From DATKMK01 sp035541895 (GTDB taxonomy: Bacteria; Desulfobacterota; Binatia; HRBIN30; JACQVA1): a stretch of DNA of 20,977 nt. Shown piece after piece: positions 19,923 through 20,977 of this stretch (the first letter of the stretch is position 1; each line of letters begins with the position of its first letter). The notes under the pieces are model-generated. The model did no database searches. It was given only the letters and a program-made list of their open reading frames with translations, and was not told where the DNA came from. The position numbers were made by a program, and so were the translations under genes. The stretch is taken from contig DATKMK010000050.1 of the NCBI GenBank assembly GCA_035541895.1, forward strand, positions 1-20,977, written 5' to 3'.

Positions 19923-20977
19923 ATGATTGCCGCAACCCCGGGCTTCGCCATTTCGCACTGGCCCGACACGGATCACCTGATCGCCAAAGCCCATCGCCTG
20001 GTGTCGGAGCCGCCGCGCCCGATTCGGCGCGACAAGATGCAGGAGTACCTGGCGTACTTCGAGACTCGCTGCGCGAAATCGAAGGCGTCGACCGCGGCGG
20101 CCGCGAAGCTGATTCCCGGCGGCGTGCAACACAACCTCGCGTTCAACTATCCCTTTCCGCTCAGCATCGCGCGCGCCGACGGTGCGTATCTGTGGGACGT
20201 CGACGGCAATCGCTACGTCGATTTCCTGCAAGCCGGCGGGCCGACGGTGCTGGGCAGCAACTACGCGCCGGTGCGCGAACGGGTGATCGAGGTGCTCAAC
20301 CAGTGCGGCCCGGTCACCGGCTTGTTTCACGAGTACGAGTACAAGCTCGCTGAGCTGATCAATCGCCACATGCCGCACGTCGAGATGTTCCGCATGCTCG
20401 GCAGCGGCACCGAGGCGTGCATGGCGGCGATCCGCGCGGCGCGCAACTTCACCGGCCGCAGCAAGGTGATCAAGGTCGGTGGCGCGTATCATGGTTGGAG
20501 CGATCAGCTCGTCTTCGGCACGCGCATTCCCGGCAGCGGCATGTTCGAGTCGGCCGGCATTCCCGAGACCACGCTGCAGCACACGCAGGAGTTCTATCCC
20601 AACGACATCGACGGCGAGAGCGGCCTGCACGCGCTGCTCGAACGCAACCAGTCCGACGGCGGCACGGCGGCGGTGCTGGTCGAGCCGCTCGGGCCGGAGA
20701 GCGGCTCGCGCCCGGTGCAGCGCGATTTCAACGCGCGCGTGCGCGCGCTGTGCGACGAGTACGGCGCGTTGCTGATCTTCGACGAAGTCGTCACCGGCTT
20801 TCGCCTCGGACTCGGTGGCGCGCAGGGATTCTTCAACCTCAAGCCCGACCTCACGGTGTTCGGCAAATGCATCGCCGGTGGCTTTCCGGCCGCGGGCGGC
20901 GTGGGCGGACGCAGCGACATCATGAAGACCTTCGCCGCCGGCATCGGCGGGGGCCAGCAGAAGACGCTCGTCGGCGG
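19923..20977 (+). CDS. Class III PLP-dependent aminotransferase, glutamate-1-semialdehyde aminomutase-like (3' end outside window)
   Basis: A fold-type I, PLP-dependent aminotransferase of the HemL/class III group. The visible 351 residues contain AYLWDVDGNRYVDFL, the phosphate-binding GSGTEA at 160-165, GAYHGWSDQ, the aspartate in LIFDEVVTGFR that pairs with the pyridine nitrogen, and the Schiff-base lysine K315 in FGKCIAGGFPAAG. It resembles glutamate-1-semialdehyde 2,1-aminomutase but has a longer N-terminal region (about 60 residues before PGGVQHNLAF), which suggests a family member with another substrate rather than the tetrapyrrole enzyme. AAGGA seven bases before the ATG supports the start. 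The gene runs off the right edge with roughly 100 residues missing. Confidence 0.9.
   Translation, partial: MIAATPGFAISHWPDTDHLIAKAHRLVSEPPRPIRRDKMQEYLAYFETRCAKSKASTAAAAKLIPGGVQHNLAFNYPFPLSIARADGAYLWDVDGNRYVDFLQAGGPTVLGSNYAPVRERVIEVLNQCGPVTGLFHEYEYKLAELINRHMPHVEMFRMLGSGTEACMAAIRAARNFTGRSKVIKVGGAYHGWSDQLVFGTRIPGSGMFESAGIPETTLQHTQEFYPNDIDGESGLHALLERNQSDGGTAAVLVEPLGPESGSRPVQRDFNARVRALCDEYGALLIFDEVVTGFRLGLGGAQGFFNLKPDLTVFGKCIAGGFPAAGGVGGRSDIMKTFAAGIGGGQQKTLVG

Noticed and set aside
1..20977. CRISPR arrays, tRNA or rRNA genes, transposases, phage genes and toxin-antitoxin pairs
   Set aside because: None was seen: no regular spaced repeats, no tRNA-like cloverleaf noticed by eye, and no matching protein motifs. 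A tRNA scan was not possible here.

Overview
This window looks like chromosomal DNA from a GC-rich, didermic, uncultured bacterium. The outer-membrane-type protein, periplasmic c-type cytochromes and mix of genes (LLM flavin/F420 oxidoreductase, BadH-like SDR, NDP-forming acyl-CoA synthetase subunit, DUF1003, YceI, small GST) would fit a deltaproteobacterial-type lineage such as Candidatus Binatota or a relative. That placement is inference from gene content and style; I could not run a taxonomic search. I see no phage, transposase, CRISPR array, rRNA or tRNA. The genes form short operons that alternate strand.

Left part (1-7317). Minus strand: radA (cut by the left edge) and an ATP-grasp-less acyl-CoA synthetase/CoA-binding protein. 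Plus strand: a PAP2 membrane phosphatase and a luciferase-like oxidoreductase. Minus strand: an alpha/beta hydrolase and a BadH-like SDR dehydrogenase, the latter divergent from a periplasmic diheme cytochrome c whose first haem site reads CxCH instead of CxxCH.

Middle part (7405-13893). A class II (c'-like) cytochrome is followed by a small Cys-rich cytoplasmic protein (minus), two small exported proteins (plus), a 44-residue single-helix membrane protein (minus, too short for ordinary gene calling), a GST and rsmE (minus). A broken GST N-terminus then leads by an ATGA overlap into yceI-family and comB-family genes (plus). These meet a molybdenum cofactor operon (minus: moaB, 4-TM protein, moaD, moaE) whose MoaD carries three residues after its Gly-Gly.

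Right part (14046-20977). A 148-bp inverted-repeat element precedes a YbhG/YbhF-type exporter operon (HlyD adaptor plus two ABC ATPases), which ends without the expected ABC-2 permeases. A DUF1003 membrane protein (minus) lies divergent to a compact operon of tetraheme cytochrome c, HAMP-domain membrane protein and predicted outer-membrane beta-barrel protein. This three-gene unit is the best candidate for a poorly described system, perhaps an electron-transfer or redox-sensing module across the envelope. A class III aminotransferase related to glutamate-1-semialdehyde aminomutase runs off the right edge.

Short palindromic intergenic repeats recur at about 1207-1287, 2794-2844 and 7866-7912.
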